Below are positions 8,326-16,680 of a DNA stretch of 64,000 nucleotides, piece by piece. Numbering within the stretch: position 1 is the first letter of the stretch; every line of letters starts with the position of its first letter. Origin of the DNA: Marivivens donghaensis (lineage in GTDB: Bacteria; Pseudomonadota; Alphaproteobacteria; Rhodobacterales; Rhodobacteraceae). The notes beneath the pieces were generated by a model that was not told the origin of the DNA, searched no databases, and was given only the letters and a program-made list of their open reading frames with translations. Position numbers and translations under genes: made by a program. The DNA is taken from NCBI RefSeq assembly GCF_030410045.1, contig NZ_JAUFRA010000006.1, forward strand, positions 310,001 to 374,000, written 5' to 3'.

Positions 8326-8797
8326 AGACGGGCAGGGCCGTGGTCTGCCGCACCTGTTTCAGCGAAAACGACGATTGCAACGTCTGCACGCCCGGAAGGC
8401 CTGCTAGGTGGCGACGGTGGATGCGGGCGAAATCTTCGGCGTCTTCGGCCACGACCTTGAGTAGATAGTCCGCAGATCCCGCCATCAGGTGACATTCCAA
8501 CACGTCAGGGATCAGCGACACGGCCTTTTCAAAGCCGCTGAGGATTTCATCTGCCTGACCGCTCAGTGTGATCTCAACAAACACGGTCGTTTTGCGGTTG
8601 ATTTTGCGTGGATCGACGAGGGCAACGTAGCCTTTGATGAACTTGTCCTTCTCGAGCCGCTGGACACGCCGATGACAGGCAGAGGCCGACAAATGGACCT
8701 TATCCGCCAATTCCGCGTTCGAGATTCGCCCATCTTTTTGCAGAACCTCCAGAATCCGACGATCTATCGAATCCAATCCATCTTCGCGCGAATTCAT
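8324..8797 (-). CDS. Lrp/AsnC family transcriptional regulator
   Basis: A 157-residue regulator with an N-terminal HTH (LDSIDRRILEVLQKDGRISN, then LADKVHLSASACHRRVQRLE at about 9-50) and a C-terminal RAM/AsnC ligand-binding domain (CHLMAGSADYLLKVVAED near 105-122). It is transcribed divergently from alanine dehydrogenase, the classic arrangement of AldR/PutR-like regulators that activate amino-acid catabolism in response to the amino acid. A perfect AT-rich palindrome lies 16 bp upstream of its start. The likely role is control of ald and of itself by alanine; this is inferred from context. Confidence 0.93.
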   Translation of the reverse strand: MNSREDGLDSIDRRILEVLQKDGRISNAELADKVHLSASACHRRVQRLEKDKFIKGYVALVDPRKINRKTTVFVEITLSGQADEILSGFEKAVSLIPDVLECHLMAGSADYLLKVVAEDAEDFARIHRRHLAGLPGVQTLQSSFSLKQVRQTTALPV

Positions 8798-8812
8798 CCC
8801 AGTATTTCCGTC

Positions 8813-8826
8813 ATTATTCGAATAAT
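8813..8826. promoter_or_regulatory. AT-rich palindrome in the lrp-ald intergenic region
   Basis: attattcgaataat is a perfect 14 bp palindrome in the 120 bp divergent gap, 16 bp before lrp and about 90 bp before ald. Lrp/AsnC proteins bind short AT-rich palindromes, so it is a good candidate autoregulatory and activation site. Confidence 0.5.
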
Positions 8827-8917
8827 CTTCGAAAACTTATACCATCGGCACTCAAAATGTCCAAGTAATTGCGTAATGGGCGCGTCATCTTGATCACAAC
8901 GAACAGGAGAGACCCCA

Positions 8918-10030
8918 ATGCACATCGGCTGCCCCAAAGAAATCAAACCCCAAGAATTCCGCGTAGGTCTGACACCTGCAGCTGCTCAAGAGGCAGTCGC
9001 AAACGGTCACACCGTCACTGTTGAAACCGCTGCTGGTATGGGCGCTGGTTTCACCGACGAGGACTACATCGCAGCTGGCGCGAAAATCGCTGCGACCGCT
9101 GCCGAAGTTTTCGCCGCTGCGGACATGATCGTAAAAGTAAAAGAGCCTCAGGCGGTTGAGCGTAAGATGCTCCGCGAAGGCCAGCTTCTGTTCACATATC
9201 TGCACCTCGCTCCCGATCCGGAGCAGACCAAAGACCTGCTTGCGTCTGGCGCAACCTGCATCGCCTATGAAACCGTAACCGACGACCGTGGCGGGCTTCC
9301 CCTGCTTGCCCCGATGTCCGAAGTTGCTGGTCGTCTGGCGCCGCAAGTTGGTGCCTACACGCTGCAAAAAGCGAATGGCGGTCGTGGGGTGCTGTTGGGT
9401 GGCGTGCCAGGCGTTGCACCCGGTCGCGTGCTGGTTATCGGCGGCGGTGTCGTCGGCACCCACGCGGCGAAAATCGCTGCGGGCATGGGCGCTGATGTGA
9501 CCGTTCTCGACCGTTCGCTGCCGCGTCTGCGTTACCTCGACGACGTATTCGGTGGCACTTTCAAGACCGCATATGCATCGGCTGCGAACACCATCGAACT
9601 GGCGCGTCAGGCTGACATGATCATCGGCGCTGTTCTGATCCCGGGTGCTGCTGCTCCGAAACTGATCTCCAAGGCGCAACTGTCCGAGCTGAAACCGGGT
9701 GCGGTTCTGGTTGACGTTGCAATCGACCAAGGCGGCTGTTTCGAGACCTCCCGCGCAACAACCCACCAAGACCCGATCTACGAAGTTGATGGCATCATGC
9801 ACTACTGCGTCGCCAACATGCCGGGTGCTGTGGCGCGCACGTCGACCCTCGCGCTGGGCAACGCGACCCTGCCGTTCATGATCGCTCTTGCGAACAAAGG
9901 TTGGAAGAAAGCCTGCGCAGACGACAAACACCTGCTGAACGGTCTGAACGTTCACGCTGGTCAGTTGACCTACGCTGCTGTGGGCGAGGCTCTTGGCCTG
10001 CCGACTGTAGACGCTGCTTCGTTGCTCTGA
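8918..10030 (+). CDS. ald: Alanine dehydrogenase
   Basis: A 370-residue enzyme that reversibly deaminates L-alanine to pyruvate and ammonia with NAD. It starts MHIGCPKEIKPQEFRVGLTP, the family hallmark. The substrate-site lysine and histidine lie in MIVKVKEPQ and LLFTYLHLAPD (about 70-100), and the NAD-binding loop is VLVIGGGVVGTHAAKIAAGM (about 171-190). Length is standard. It is divergent from an Lrp regulator and followed by a strong terminator, so it is a single catabolic gene that probably feeds alanine carbon and nitrogen into metabolism. Confidence 0.96.
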   Translation: MHIGCPKEIKPQEFRVGLTPAAAQEAVANGHTVTVETAAGMGAGFTDEDYIAAGAKIAATAAEVFAAADMIVKVKEPQAVERKMLREGQLLFTYLHLAPDPEQTKDLLASGATCIAYETVTDDRGGLPLLAPMSEVAGRLAPQVGAYTLQKANGGRGVLLGGVPGVAPGRVLVIGGGVVGTHAAKIAAGMGADVTVLDRSLPRLRYLDDVFGGTFKTAYASAANTIELARQADMIIGAVLIPGAAAPKLISKAQLSELKPGAVLVDVAIDQGGCFETSRATTHQDPIYEVDGIMHYCVANMPGAVARTSTLALGNATLPFMIALANKGWKKACADDKHLLNGLNVHAGQLTYAAVGEALGLPTVDAASLL

Positions 10031-10054
10031 CTTCCTCCCCTGTAGGAGTAACGC

Positions 10055-10086
10055 AAAAGGCCCGCCGTTTGGCGGGCCTTTTCATT
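10055..10086. terminator. Bidirectional terminator between ald and mscL
   Basis: A 12 bp stem aaaaggcccgcc / ggcgggcctttt with a GTTT loop at 10055-10082. A on the left and T on the right let it act for ald on the plus strand and for mscL on the minus strand. Confidence 0.88.
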
Positions 10087-10102
10087 TGTTTGGGTGGACA
10101 GC

Positions 10103-10537
10103 TTACTTTTTCAGGCTGTCGCGGATTTCCATCAGAATATCCAACTCGGTCGGACCTGCGGGTGCTGCAGGCGCTTCGACGGCTTCTTCTTTCTTCGCCG
10201 TCGCGTCTTTGATGCGGTTCACCTGTTTGACCAGCATGAACACAACGAATGCGATGATCAGGAAGTTGATCACAGCCATCAAGAACGACCCGTAGGCAAA
10301 GACTGCAGCGCCTGCCTCGCGTGCCGCATCAAGGCTCGATCCAGCAGGAACATCGCCGCTGAGAACGACGTAAAGGTTAGAGAAGTCGATACCGCCGATG
10401 ATTAGACCGATGATCGGGTTGATCAGGTCCGCGACAAGCGACGAAACGATGGCCGTGAATGCGGCGCCGACGATGATACCAACAGCCATGTCCATGACAT
10501 TGCCCTTGGAGATAAAATCTTTGAATTCATTAAGCAT
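10103..10537 (-). CDS. mscL: Large-conductance mechanosensitive channel
   Basis: A 144-residue inner-membrane channel that opens under membrane tension to relieve osmotic downshock. The start MLNEFKDFISKGNVMDMAVG is the typical amphipathic N-terminal helix plus TM1; the longer open frame upstream has no family match. TM1 (about 15-45) and TM2 (about 85-105, FLMAVINFLIIAFVVFMLVK) are clear, followed by a C-terminal helical bundle ending LDILMEIRDSLKK. It forms homopentamers. It shares a bidirectional terminator with ald. Confidence 0.95.
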   Translation of the reverse strand: MLNEFKDFISKGNVMDMAVGIIVGAAFTAIVSSLVADLINPIIGLIIGGIDFSNLYVVLSGDVPAGSSLDAAREAGAAVFAYGSFLMAVINFLIIAFVVFMLVKQVNRIKDATAKKEEAVEAPAAPAGPTELDILMEIRDSLKK

Positions 10538-10681
10538 GATATGCCCCCATTTGTTTTGCCCACGCATAAGTTGTTTTCCTGCGCGAGTGCGCACAGGTAT
10601 ATCCCACCTTGGGGATGTTTCTATGCTTAATTTTACAGTGTAGGGGTGAGCGATAAAATTAATTTACCATAGGGTATTCCA

Positions 10682-11377
10682 ATGGCCGACCTCTCTAATT
10701 TCCTCGTCACAAAACGCTGGCCCGCGCAAAATCCTGACATTCTTCAGGTCTACGCATTCGGCACCCCGAACGGTCGCAAGGTGCCCATCGCCCTCGAAGA
10801 AATGGGGATCGAGTATGAATACCACTCTACGGGTGGTTTGTCGGATGACATCATGCGCAGCCCCGAATTTCTGTCGCTGAGCCCGAACAACAAAATCCCT
10901 GCGATCCTTGACCCGAATGGGCCTGACGGCACGCCATTGGGTTTGTTCGAGAGCGGCGCGATCCTGCAGTACCTCGCAGAGAAGTCGGGCAAGTTCGCGG
11001 GCAGCACCGCCTCCGAGAAATTCACCGTCTATCAATGGCTGATGTGGCAGATGGGCGGCGCGGGTCCGATGTTTGGGCAGTTGGGCTTTTTCTACAAATT
11101 CGCAGGCGCAAAGATGAAAGATCCCACCGCCCGCGACCGCTATATCAATGAATCCAAACGTCTTTTGAACGTGCTGAATACACAGTTGAGCAAACACGAT
11201 TGGGTCGCTGGCGATTATTCGATTGCGGATATGGCGATTGCGCCGTGGCTCACCACGCTCGACTACTACGGTGCGCGTGACGTACTGGGCTGGTCTGATT
11301 TCACCAACGTCGTGGACTACGAAAAGCGGTTCTACGACCGCCCAGCCGTTCAGCGAGCGCTAGAGCGTATGGCCTAA
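10682..11377 (+). CDS. Glutathione S-transferase family protein (YfcG/YghU-like)
   Basis: A 231-residue protein with an N-terminal thioredoxin-fold domain containing YAFGTPNGRKVPIALEEMGI (about 24-43) and LFESGAILQYLAEKSGK (about 85-101), and a helical C-terminal domain with DWVAGDYSIADMAIAPWL near 175-192. The GTPNG motif marks the Nu-class disulfide-bond reductases such as E. coli YfcG and YghU rather than detoxifying GSTs. Cytoplasmic. It stands alone; its 3' end overlaps the convergent GT2 gene by 4 bp. Confidence 0.9.
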   Translation: MADLSNFLVTKRWPAQNPDILQVYAFGTPNGRKVPIALEEMGIEYEYHSTGGLSDDIMRSPEFLSLSPNNKIPAILDPNGPDGTPLGLFESGAILQYLAEKSGKFAGSTASEKFTVYQWLMWQMGGAGPMFGQLGFFYKFAGAKMKDPTARDRYINESKRLLNVLNTQLSKHDWVAGDYSIADMAIAPWLTTLDYYGARDVLGWSDFTNVVDYEKRFYDRPAVQRALERMA

Positions 11378-12054
11378 ACGACCCTCTGGCGGCGCATGCG
11401 ATAGACCTGCGCTGCCAACCCCAACAGCCCGACGGTCTGCGCCATGTCGCGGATCATTTTTACGTCGCGCTTTAGCCCTTCGGCCCAGCCGAACTTTGTC
11501 CCTTTGAGCGGGCTTTCCACTTCGGGCCACTGCACAATTGCGATGCGGGCCGATTGGCGGATCAGGAGGCTGTTCATGAACACCTCCAATCCGAATTTCG
11601 GTAGCGCCCGCATTGCGTCGATCTGATCGATCAGCAACCCGCGCGGCATTACCCGTTCACCCGAAATGTAATCAATCCCGATCCAGTGCCACGGGCGCGG
11701 CGCATTTGCCCGCAGGCTGATCGTGATATCCGCCTTACCCTCTTGAACGGGCGCGATCAGCGCGGTCAGATGCGAGGCGTCCAATCCCAGCAAATCCGCA
11801 TCCACGAACATCAGCGTGTCACCTGTCGCTGCCTCAATCCCGACGGTGACGGCCCACGTCTTGCCCTTGTTCTGGGGCAGTTCGATCAGGCGAACGCCCT
11901 CGACCCCTTTGACCACCTCCGCCGTGCCATCCGTTGACCCGTCATCAACCACGATAACCTCGTCGATCAGCGGATGACCGACGACCGACCGCAAGACAGC
12001 CTCAATGCGGCTAGCCTCATTGTAAGCGGGGATAATGCAGCTGAGTGTCGTCAT
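11374..12054 (-). CDS. Glycosyltransferase family 2 protein
   Basis: A 226-residue GT-A fold enzyme, last gene of the PlcP-like operon. It begins MTTLSCIIPAYNEASRIEAV; the nucleotide-sugar site is VVDDGSTDGT (about 35-44) and the metal-binding motif is LMFVDADLLG (about 77-86). The C-terminus ends in a short hydrophobic helix and a basic tail (LAAQVYRMRRQRVV). Its length suits a transferase acting on a lipid-linked acceptor. Its start overlaps the DedA gene by 4 bp. Donor and acceptor are unknown; a role in glycolipid synthesis is inferred from the operon. Confidence 0.88.
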   Translation of the reverse strand: MTTLSCIIPAYNEASRIEAVLRSVVGHPLIDEVIVVDDGSTDGTAEVVKGVEGVRLIELPQNKGKTWAVTVGIEAATGDTLMFVDADLLGLDASHLTALIAPVQEGKADITISLRANAPRPWHWIGIDYISGERVMPRGLLIDQIDAMRALPKFGLEVFMNSLLIRQSARIAIVQWPEVESPLKGTKFGWAEGLKRDVKMIRDMAQTVGLLGLAAQVYRMRRQRVV

Positions 12055-12626
12055 TGAGAGGCCTGCGATCTACCGCGCAAATACCAAACGACGACGCCCA
12101 CGGCGATCAAGGCCGCAAGGATCAGCGTGGCGCGGAAAATGTAGTTGTCGATGGTCGAATAGGCGTAGCCGAACATGTAGCCGATCACGACGAAGAGCAG
12201 CGTTTTGGGCAAAGTGCCCAAGAGGTTCCAGCCGAGGAACGCACCAAACGGCATCTTGCCCGTGCCCGCAGCGAACAGCACCGCAGCGCCCGCCGAATGG
12301 GTGAGTTTGCCGATCAAAAGCGTCCGCCCACCTGTGTCGCGGAAGTGATCCTTGAGCCCGTTTCGGCGACTGCGGTTCAATCCCAGCCGCACCTGCCATC
12401 GACCAGGGAGCGTCTTTGGCCCCCAACGGCCCAGCGCATAGATGCCCGCGTCGCCGACCAGATCGCCCAACACGCAAATCACATAAACCGCATAGAGATT
12501 TAGCAACCCGAGCGAGGCCATATAGGCCGCGATCACCGTCACAATCGGGCCTTCCAGAACCGTGACGGGCGCGAGCAGCCATAGGCCATGCGCCTGCACC
12601 AGCGTTTGGATCGTCGAGAGGTCCAT
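12051..12626 (-). CDS. DedA/VTT-domain membrane protein
   Basis: A 191-residue polytopic membrane protein of the DedA (SNARE-associated, VTT) family. The VTT segments are VTVLEGPIVTVIAAYMASLG (about 18-37), CVLGDLVGDAGIYALGRWG (about 51-69) and the GTLPKTLLFVVIGYMFG turn (about 137-153). DedA proteins act as lipid transporters or scramblases, for undecaprenyl phosphate or phospholipids, and depend on membrane potential. It sits between a GT21 gene (2 bp gap) and a GT2 gene (4 bp overlap), so it may move the operon's lipid product or carrier across the inner membrane. Confidence 0.9.
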   Translation of the reverse strand: MDLSTIQTLVQAHGLWLLAPVTVLEGPIVTVIAAYMASLGLLNLYAVYVICVLGDLVGDAGIYALGRWGPKTLPGRWQVRLGLNRSRRNGLKDHFRDTGGRTLLIGKLTHSAGAAVLFAAGTGKMPFGAFLGWNLLGTLPKTLLFVVIGYMFGYAYSTIDNYIFRATLILAALIAVGVVVWYLRGRSQASQ

Positions 12627-12628
12627 TC

Positions 12629-13768
12629 TTAGCTTTCGGTCGTTGTGCCCACGGCGTCCGAGGACATCGAGTTACCGCGCCATTCGAACCCTTTTCCGCG
12701 CCATCCCGCAACCCACAGGGCAGGGATCATCGCGTCGCGCATGATCCACGTTGCGATATCGCGTGGTTTCGCAGGCCAGCCTGCGCGGCGGGCCAAGAGG
12801 TATTCGAGGCCGAACCACAGGATCGGCAGGGCCAAGAGGTTCGCCCAATTCAGGGCGCCGTTTAGGGTCAGGAACAGCGTCAAAAACATCGGCACCGCGA
12901 TCCCCGACAGGACCTCAGCGGCATAGAGGGCAGGGAACCCCATGCGGCGCACCTTGGCCCAGCGGACCTGACGGGTCCAAACGCTCTGCCAATCGCGGGA
13001 CCCGATGGGTTGGGGCAGGAGGTTGCCCAAGAGACGGACCTTGAGGCCAGCCTCGCGGACGACCTTGGTCGATGCGACGTCTTCGGCCATGTCACGACCC
13101 AAGGCGATCAACCCGCCCGCATTGTCCAGAATATCCCGCCGCCAGAACAGCATTTTGCCCTGTGCGTAGCCATTGCCGAACACATCCGACGATAGCTGCC
13201 AACGGCCTTGATAGGTGTTGAGGAATGCAGCCTCCAGATCACCCCAAATGTTCGTGGCGCGGATGCCAGACGGGGGCGAGGTGACAAGGCCCGTGCCTTC
13301 GGTCCAGCGGGAAAAAAGGCGTTGGATATAGTCGTGCGGCAACAACACGTTGCTATCGGCCATCAGGATGTAATCATGCTCTGCCGCAGCCCAACCTTTG
13401 ACGAGGTTGTTAAGCTTTGGATTGCCCGACAGGCGGTCATCCCCGATCAAGAGTGTCGCGTTGACCTCAGGATGCGCTTCGATCAACCGATTGACCAGCG
13501 GAACCACGGGATCATCGGCGTCCGAGCAGCAGAAAATAATCTGAAGCGGGCCGCGATAGCTCGACCGGAATGTGGTGCGTAGGGTGTCTTCAAGGTTATT
13601 TTCCAACCCGCACACAGGCCGCAGAACCGTCACCCCCGGTGTTCCCGTGATCATGGATTTCCGGAGCGAGCGCTCAGCCGCCCAAAGCGCCGCGCCAACG
13701 GACGCAAGTTGCAACGCAGATGTTGCGCCCAAAAGGCCGACCGCCAGTCCTGTCAGAATATCGGTCAT
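12629..13768 (-). CDS. GT21-type lipid glycosyltransferase (ceramide glucosyltransferase/HpnI-like)
   Basis: A 379-residue membrane glycosyltransferase. It shows the full GT21 signature: D1 in CCSDADDP (about 89-96), D2 in LMADSNV (about 134-140), D3 in AEDVAST (about 228-234) and the R-x-x-R-W motif in TRQVRWAK (about 265-272). An N-terminal helix and two C-terminal helices anchor it. GT21 enzymes include ceramide glucosyltransferase, HpnI and rhizobial processive diacylglycerol glycosyltransferases. It overlaps the upstream PlcP-like gene by 4 bp; if that enzyme makes diacylglycerol, this one would glycosylate it. Confidence 0.88.
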   Translation of the reverse strand: MTDILTGLAVGLLGATSALQLASVGAALWAAERSLRKSMITGTPGVTVLRPVCGLENNLEDTLRTTFRSSYRGPLQIIFCCSDADDPVVPLVNRLIEAHPEVNATLLIGDDRLSGNPKLNNLVKGWAAAEHDYILMADSNVLLPHDYIQRLFSRWTEGTGLVTSPPSGIRATNIWGDLEAAFLNTYQGRWQLSSDVFGNGYAQGKMLFWRRDILDNAGGLIALGRDMAEDVASTKVVREAGLKVRLLGNLLPQPIGSRDWQSVWTRQVRWAKVRRMGFPALYAAEVLSGIAVPMFLTLFLTLNGALNWANLLALPILWFGLEYLLARRAGWPAKPRDIATWIMRDAMIPALWVAGWRGKGFEWRGNSMSSDAVGTTTES

Positions 13769-14673
13769 GCGCGTGCCGTGACCGAGGCGTCATTGCGTCC
13801 CGCAACCCGCGCCTCTTTACGAGCGAGGGCGCTGTGTGCTGACCAATCGAGCATCATCAACTGACCGCTGGCGGTTTCCGCCAGAGCCGTGCAGTTCTCG
13901 GTCCAATCCCCGCAGTTTGCGTAGATTACACCGTGGTCATCGTGCAGCGCCGACTGATGGAAGTGCCCACAGATGATGCCATCGGCGTCATGTGTCCGCG
14001 ACAGATCGGCCAGACGGAGTTGAAAGGTTTCCTTGGCACGTACCAAACGGTTCCCAAAGGCGATCAGATGATCAACGCCGCACCAGTCCTCACGTCCAAA
14101 GGCATTCAGGCCACGGTTCACCAGCAATTGCACGCCACGCAGCAGGTTTTCCGCATGAGCGCCGAGCTTTGACAACACAGGCGCCTTACGTTCGAACAGG
14201 TCAACGCAATCGCCGTGAATGACGAGGAACTTCGTTCCGTTCGATGTGGTGTGATAGACGTAATCGGCGACCGTTAGATTGCCGAAGTATTCACCAAAGT
14301 AGTGACGGAAAAACTCATCGTGGTTGCCAGGGGTGTAAACGATCCGCACGCCAGACCGCATACGATCCAGCAGCAGGTTCACGATCTTATGGTGGACAGG
14401 TTTCCAGTTCGACCCAATCGGCCGCCAGATATCAAAGATATCACCAACCAAGTAGATCGTATCAGCCACGTGGCATTCGAGGAACGACAGCAGGGCGTCC
14501 GCTTGGCAGCTATGGGCCCCCAGATGCATGTCCGAAATGAAAAGCGATGGAAAATAGCGTTGGCCGGGTTGGATGCGCTTTGGCGTCTGGTCTTTGGTCG
14601 CGATGGTGCCCAGCACCTCTTTGACAAGATCGGCGGGAAAGCCTGCAAAGCCGTTCTTCAAATGTTTAGTCAT
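13765..14673 (-). CDS. PlcP-like calcineurin-type metallophosphoesterase
   Basis: A 302-residue dimetal phosphoesterase, first gene of a four-gene operon. Metal-ligand motifs are in order: FISDMHLG (about 43-50), LVGDIFDIW (about 74-82), TPGNHDEFFRHY (about 113-124), VIHGDCVD (about 145-152), ICGHFHQS (about 229-236) and NCGDWTENCTAL (about 246-257). The family is often labelled UDP-2,3-diacylglucosamine diphosphatase, but the last motif and the adjacent lipid glycosyltransferase match PlcP, the phospholipase C that turns phosphatidyl lipids into diacylglycerol under phosphate limitation. ATG 14673 is chosen by family length; a 65-codon upstream extension crosses the promoter. PlcP rather than LpxH-like function is inferred. 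Confidence 0.82.
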   Translation of the reverse strand: MTKHLKNGFAGFPADLVKEVLGTIATKDQTPKRIQPGQRYFPSLFISDMHLGAHSCQADALLSFLECHVADTIYLVGDIFDIWRPIGSNWKPVHHKIVNLLLDRMRSGVRIVYTPGNHDEFFRHYFGEYFGNLTVADYVYHTTSNGTKFLVIHGDCVDLFERKAPVLSKLGAHAENLLRGVQLLVNRGLNAFGREDWCGVDHLIAFGNRLVRAKETFQLRLADLSRTHDADGIICGHFHQSALHDDHGVIYANCGDWTENCTALAETASGQLMMLDWSAHSALARKEARVAGRNDASVTARA

Positions 14674-14713
14674 AGTGCGACGCCCCAAGAGTCGAAAATA
14701 TATGCAGATGCTT

Positions 14714-14800
14714 AAATGGCTAATGTGACAGCTACGTTTCGGTTGGTTGGAAAAACATCTGCAGGCGGAAATTTCTCTAATCTGCACAATGAAACGACAG
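14714..14800 (-). promoter_or_regulatory. Promoter region of the PlcP operon with weak Pho-box-like half-sites
   Basis: On the minus strand, CTGTCGT (14800-14794) and CTGTCAC (14731-14725) resemble the 7 bp PhoB half-site CTGTCAT, but the adjoining second repeats match poorly. This is a lead for phosphate control, not a called Pho box. Confidence 0.2.
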
Positions 14801-14828
14801 TCCTTGGGGTTTCCGTCGAAATTTATAC

Positions 14829-14860
14829 AAAAAAGTAAGGCCGCACCTTTCGGCACGGCC
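14829..14860 (-). terminator. Intrinsic terminator after rpe
   Basis: On the minus strand a 9 bp stem (ggccgtgcc / ggtgcggcc, two G-T pairs) with a GAAA loop occupies 14860-14839 and is followed by ttactttttt. It starts 26 bp after the rpe stop. Confidence 0.8.
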
Positions 14861-14886
14861 TCTGTCATTCAACGTGGGTTTTTGGC

Positions 14887-15576
14887 TCAGAGCGCGGCGT
14901 TTGCCGCAGCGCGAATGGCGCGGATATTCTCGCCGTAAACCTCTGGTGCGTGGACGGAACCACCTTTGAACACCGCCGACCCAGCAACGAGCGAATCCGC
15001 ACCCGCGGCAGCCACCAGCGGCGCAGTGTTCACATCAACGCCGCCATCGACCTGAATGTGGATCTCGCGGTCACCGATCATCTGACGGACCTTGCGGACC
15101 TTCTCGACGCCGGAATGGATGAATTTCTGACCGCCAAAGCCTGGGTTCACGGTCATCACAAGAACCATGTCCACCATGTCGAGCAGATATTCGACCGCCT
15201 CAGCAGGGGTCGCAGGGTTCAGCGCCACGCCAGCCTTAACGCCTTGGGCTTTAATCGCCTGAATGGTGCGGTGAATATGCGGGCCAGCCTCGATGTGCGC
15301 GCTGATCATATCGGCACCCGCTTCGGCGTAGGCTTCGATATAGGGATCGACGGGCGCGATCATCAGGTGCACGTCCATGAACGTTTTCACGTGCGGGCGG
15401 AACGCTTTGACGGCAGGCGGGCCAAAGGTGAGGTTCGGGACAAAGTGACCATCCATCACGTCCACATGAACCCAGTCAGCGCCCTGCGCTTCGATGGCCT
15501 GAATTTCCTGACCGAAATTTGCGAAATCGGCAGAGAGAATCGACGGTGCGATCTTGATCGAGCGGTCAAACGACAT
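14887..15576 (-). CDS. rpe: Ribulose-phosphate 3-epimerase
   Basis: A 229-residue TIM-barrel enzyme that interconverts ribulose 5-phosphate and xylulose 5-phosphate in the pentose phosphate pathway. Family motifs are IKIAPSILSADFANFGQE (about 7-24), WVHVDVMDGHFVPNLTFGP (about 35-53), the loop MVLVMTVNPGFGGQKFI (about 137-153) and the phosphate site VAGSAVFKGG (about 200-209). ATG 15576 gives the usual length; the 20-codon upstream extension lacks family similarity. It is followed by its own terminator. Cytoplasmic, probably a homo-oligomer with one metal per subunit. Confidence 0.95.
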   Translation of the reverse strand: MSFDRSIKIAPSILSADFANFGQEIQAIEAQGADWVHVDVMDGHFVPNLTFGPPAVKAFRPHVKTFMDVHLMIAPVDPYIEAYAEAGADMISAHIEAGPHIHRTIQAIKAQGVKAGVALNPATPAEAVEYLLDMVDMVLVMTVNPGFGGQKFIHSGVEKVRKVRQMIGDREIHIQVDGGVDVNTAPLVAAAGADSLVAGSAVFKGGSVHAPEVYGENIRAIRAAANAAL

Positions 15577-15701
15577 TGGAGTGCTTTCTTTTGCGGCAAC
15601 GGGCAGGGTTCTAGCGCGGAAAACGCGCAAGGTCACGCCCTCTTTGCAGCCGCGGCATCATAGCCAAAGACCTGTTACAACGACTGTGTTAAACTGCGGG
15701 T

Positions 15702-16550
15702 ATGAATGTGATCGTGCTTCGCCATAAAGAGTTCCTGCCCGCCGATTTGGCGTGCCAGTTGTCACGTGCCATGCTGACGAGCCAGCGCCCCACGGCGCTG
15801 CACACCCATGATTTTCCCGAACTGATCTGGGTGCAGAACGGCCGCATCCGTGAATATGGCCCCAAGGGTCACACCGATCACAAAGAGGGCACGCTCCTCT
15901 TTGTGCAGCCCACCCATGCCCATGCCCTTCAGGGCAAGGGTGAGGACGCGATGGTCGTGTCGATTGCCTTTGATCCAAAGGTGATTGAGGCGATCGGGCA
16001 GCAATATCCGCAGGTCGCTGATCGGTTCTTTTGGGGGAACTCAGAGCGGCCCGAAACCTACACCCGCGACATGCAGCAGATGGCTGACTTGAACCGCGCT
16101 GCCGTGCGGTTAGAGCGTCGCAATGGCACCGCACTCGATGCGACGGCGTTTCTCTTGCCGCTCTTGTCCGAACTGATCGACGAGACCGTCTCGCTCGCCG
16201 CTGGTGCGCCGCGCTGGTTGGCTGACGCCTGCGCCGCCGCCCGCAATCCCGACGTGTTCCGCGACGGGGCCGCTGGGTTCGTGCGGGTCACAGGCCGCGC
16301 CCATGCCCACGTCAGCCGCACCGCCCGTCAGTTTCTGGGGCAAAGCCCGTCCGAATACGTCAACGGCATTCGCATGGACTATGCAGGGCGGCAATTGATC
16401 GGATCAACCGACAGCTTGGCCGAGATCGCAGCCGACTGCGGCATCCCCAACCTATCCCACTTCCACAAACTCTTCCTCGCCCACCACGGCATGACCCCCG
16501 CCCAATTCCGCAAAACCCGCCAACGCAACACAGTCCAACCTGTTTTGTGA
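15702..16550 (+). CDS. AraC family transcriptional regulator
   Basis: A 282-residue regulator with an N-terminal cupin ligand domain (TALHTHDFPELIWVQNGRIR, about 28-47, then GTLLFVQPTHAHAL) and a C-terminal double HTH (about 185-280), ending with SLAEIAADCGIPNLSHFHKL and MTPAQFRKTRQ, the usual AraC finish. It is divergent from rpe with about 125 bp between. No obvious target gene lies next to it; its inducer and regulon are unknown. Confidence 0.9.
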   Translation: MNVIVLRHKEFLPADLACQLSRAMLTSQRPTALHTHDFPELIWVQNGRIREYGPKGHTDHKEGTLLFVQPTHAHALQGKGEDAMVVSIAFDPKVIEAIGQQYPQVADRFFWGNSERPETYTRDMQQMADLNRAAVRLERRNGTALDATAFLLPLLSELIDETVSLAAGAPRWLADACAAARNPDVFRDGAAGFVRVTGRAHAHVSRTARQFLGQSPSEYVNGIRMDYAGRQLIGSTDSLAEIAADCGIPNLSHFHKLFLAHHGMTPAQFRKTRQRNTVQPVL

Positions 16551-16680
16551 GGTGGGTCGCTGAGTGATCGGGCGGTGTGAGAGGAAAGGGGTGTTTGGTG
16601 AGTGGGGGAGCAGGTGCTGAAAATTCGAAGAAAATGTCTGCACACGTGTATCGGTCAGAGAATATATGGAACCCAGTTCT

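Noticed and set aside
8894..9955. A 353-codon minus-strand frame opposite ald
   Set aside because: Antisense shadow of a highly conserved enzyme gene.
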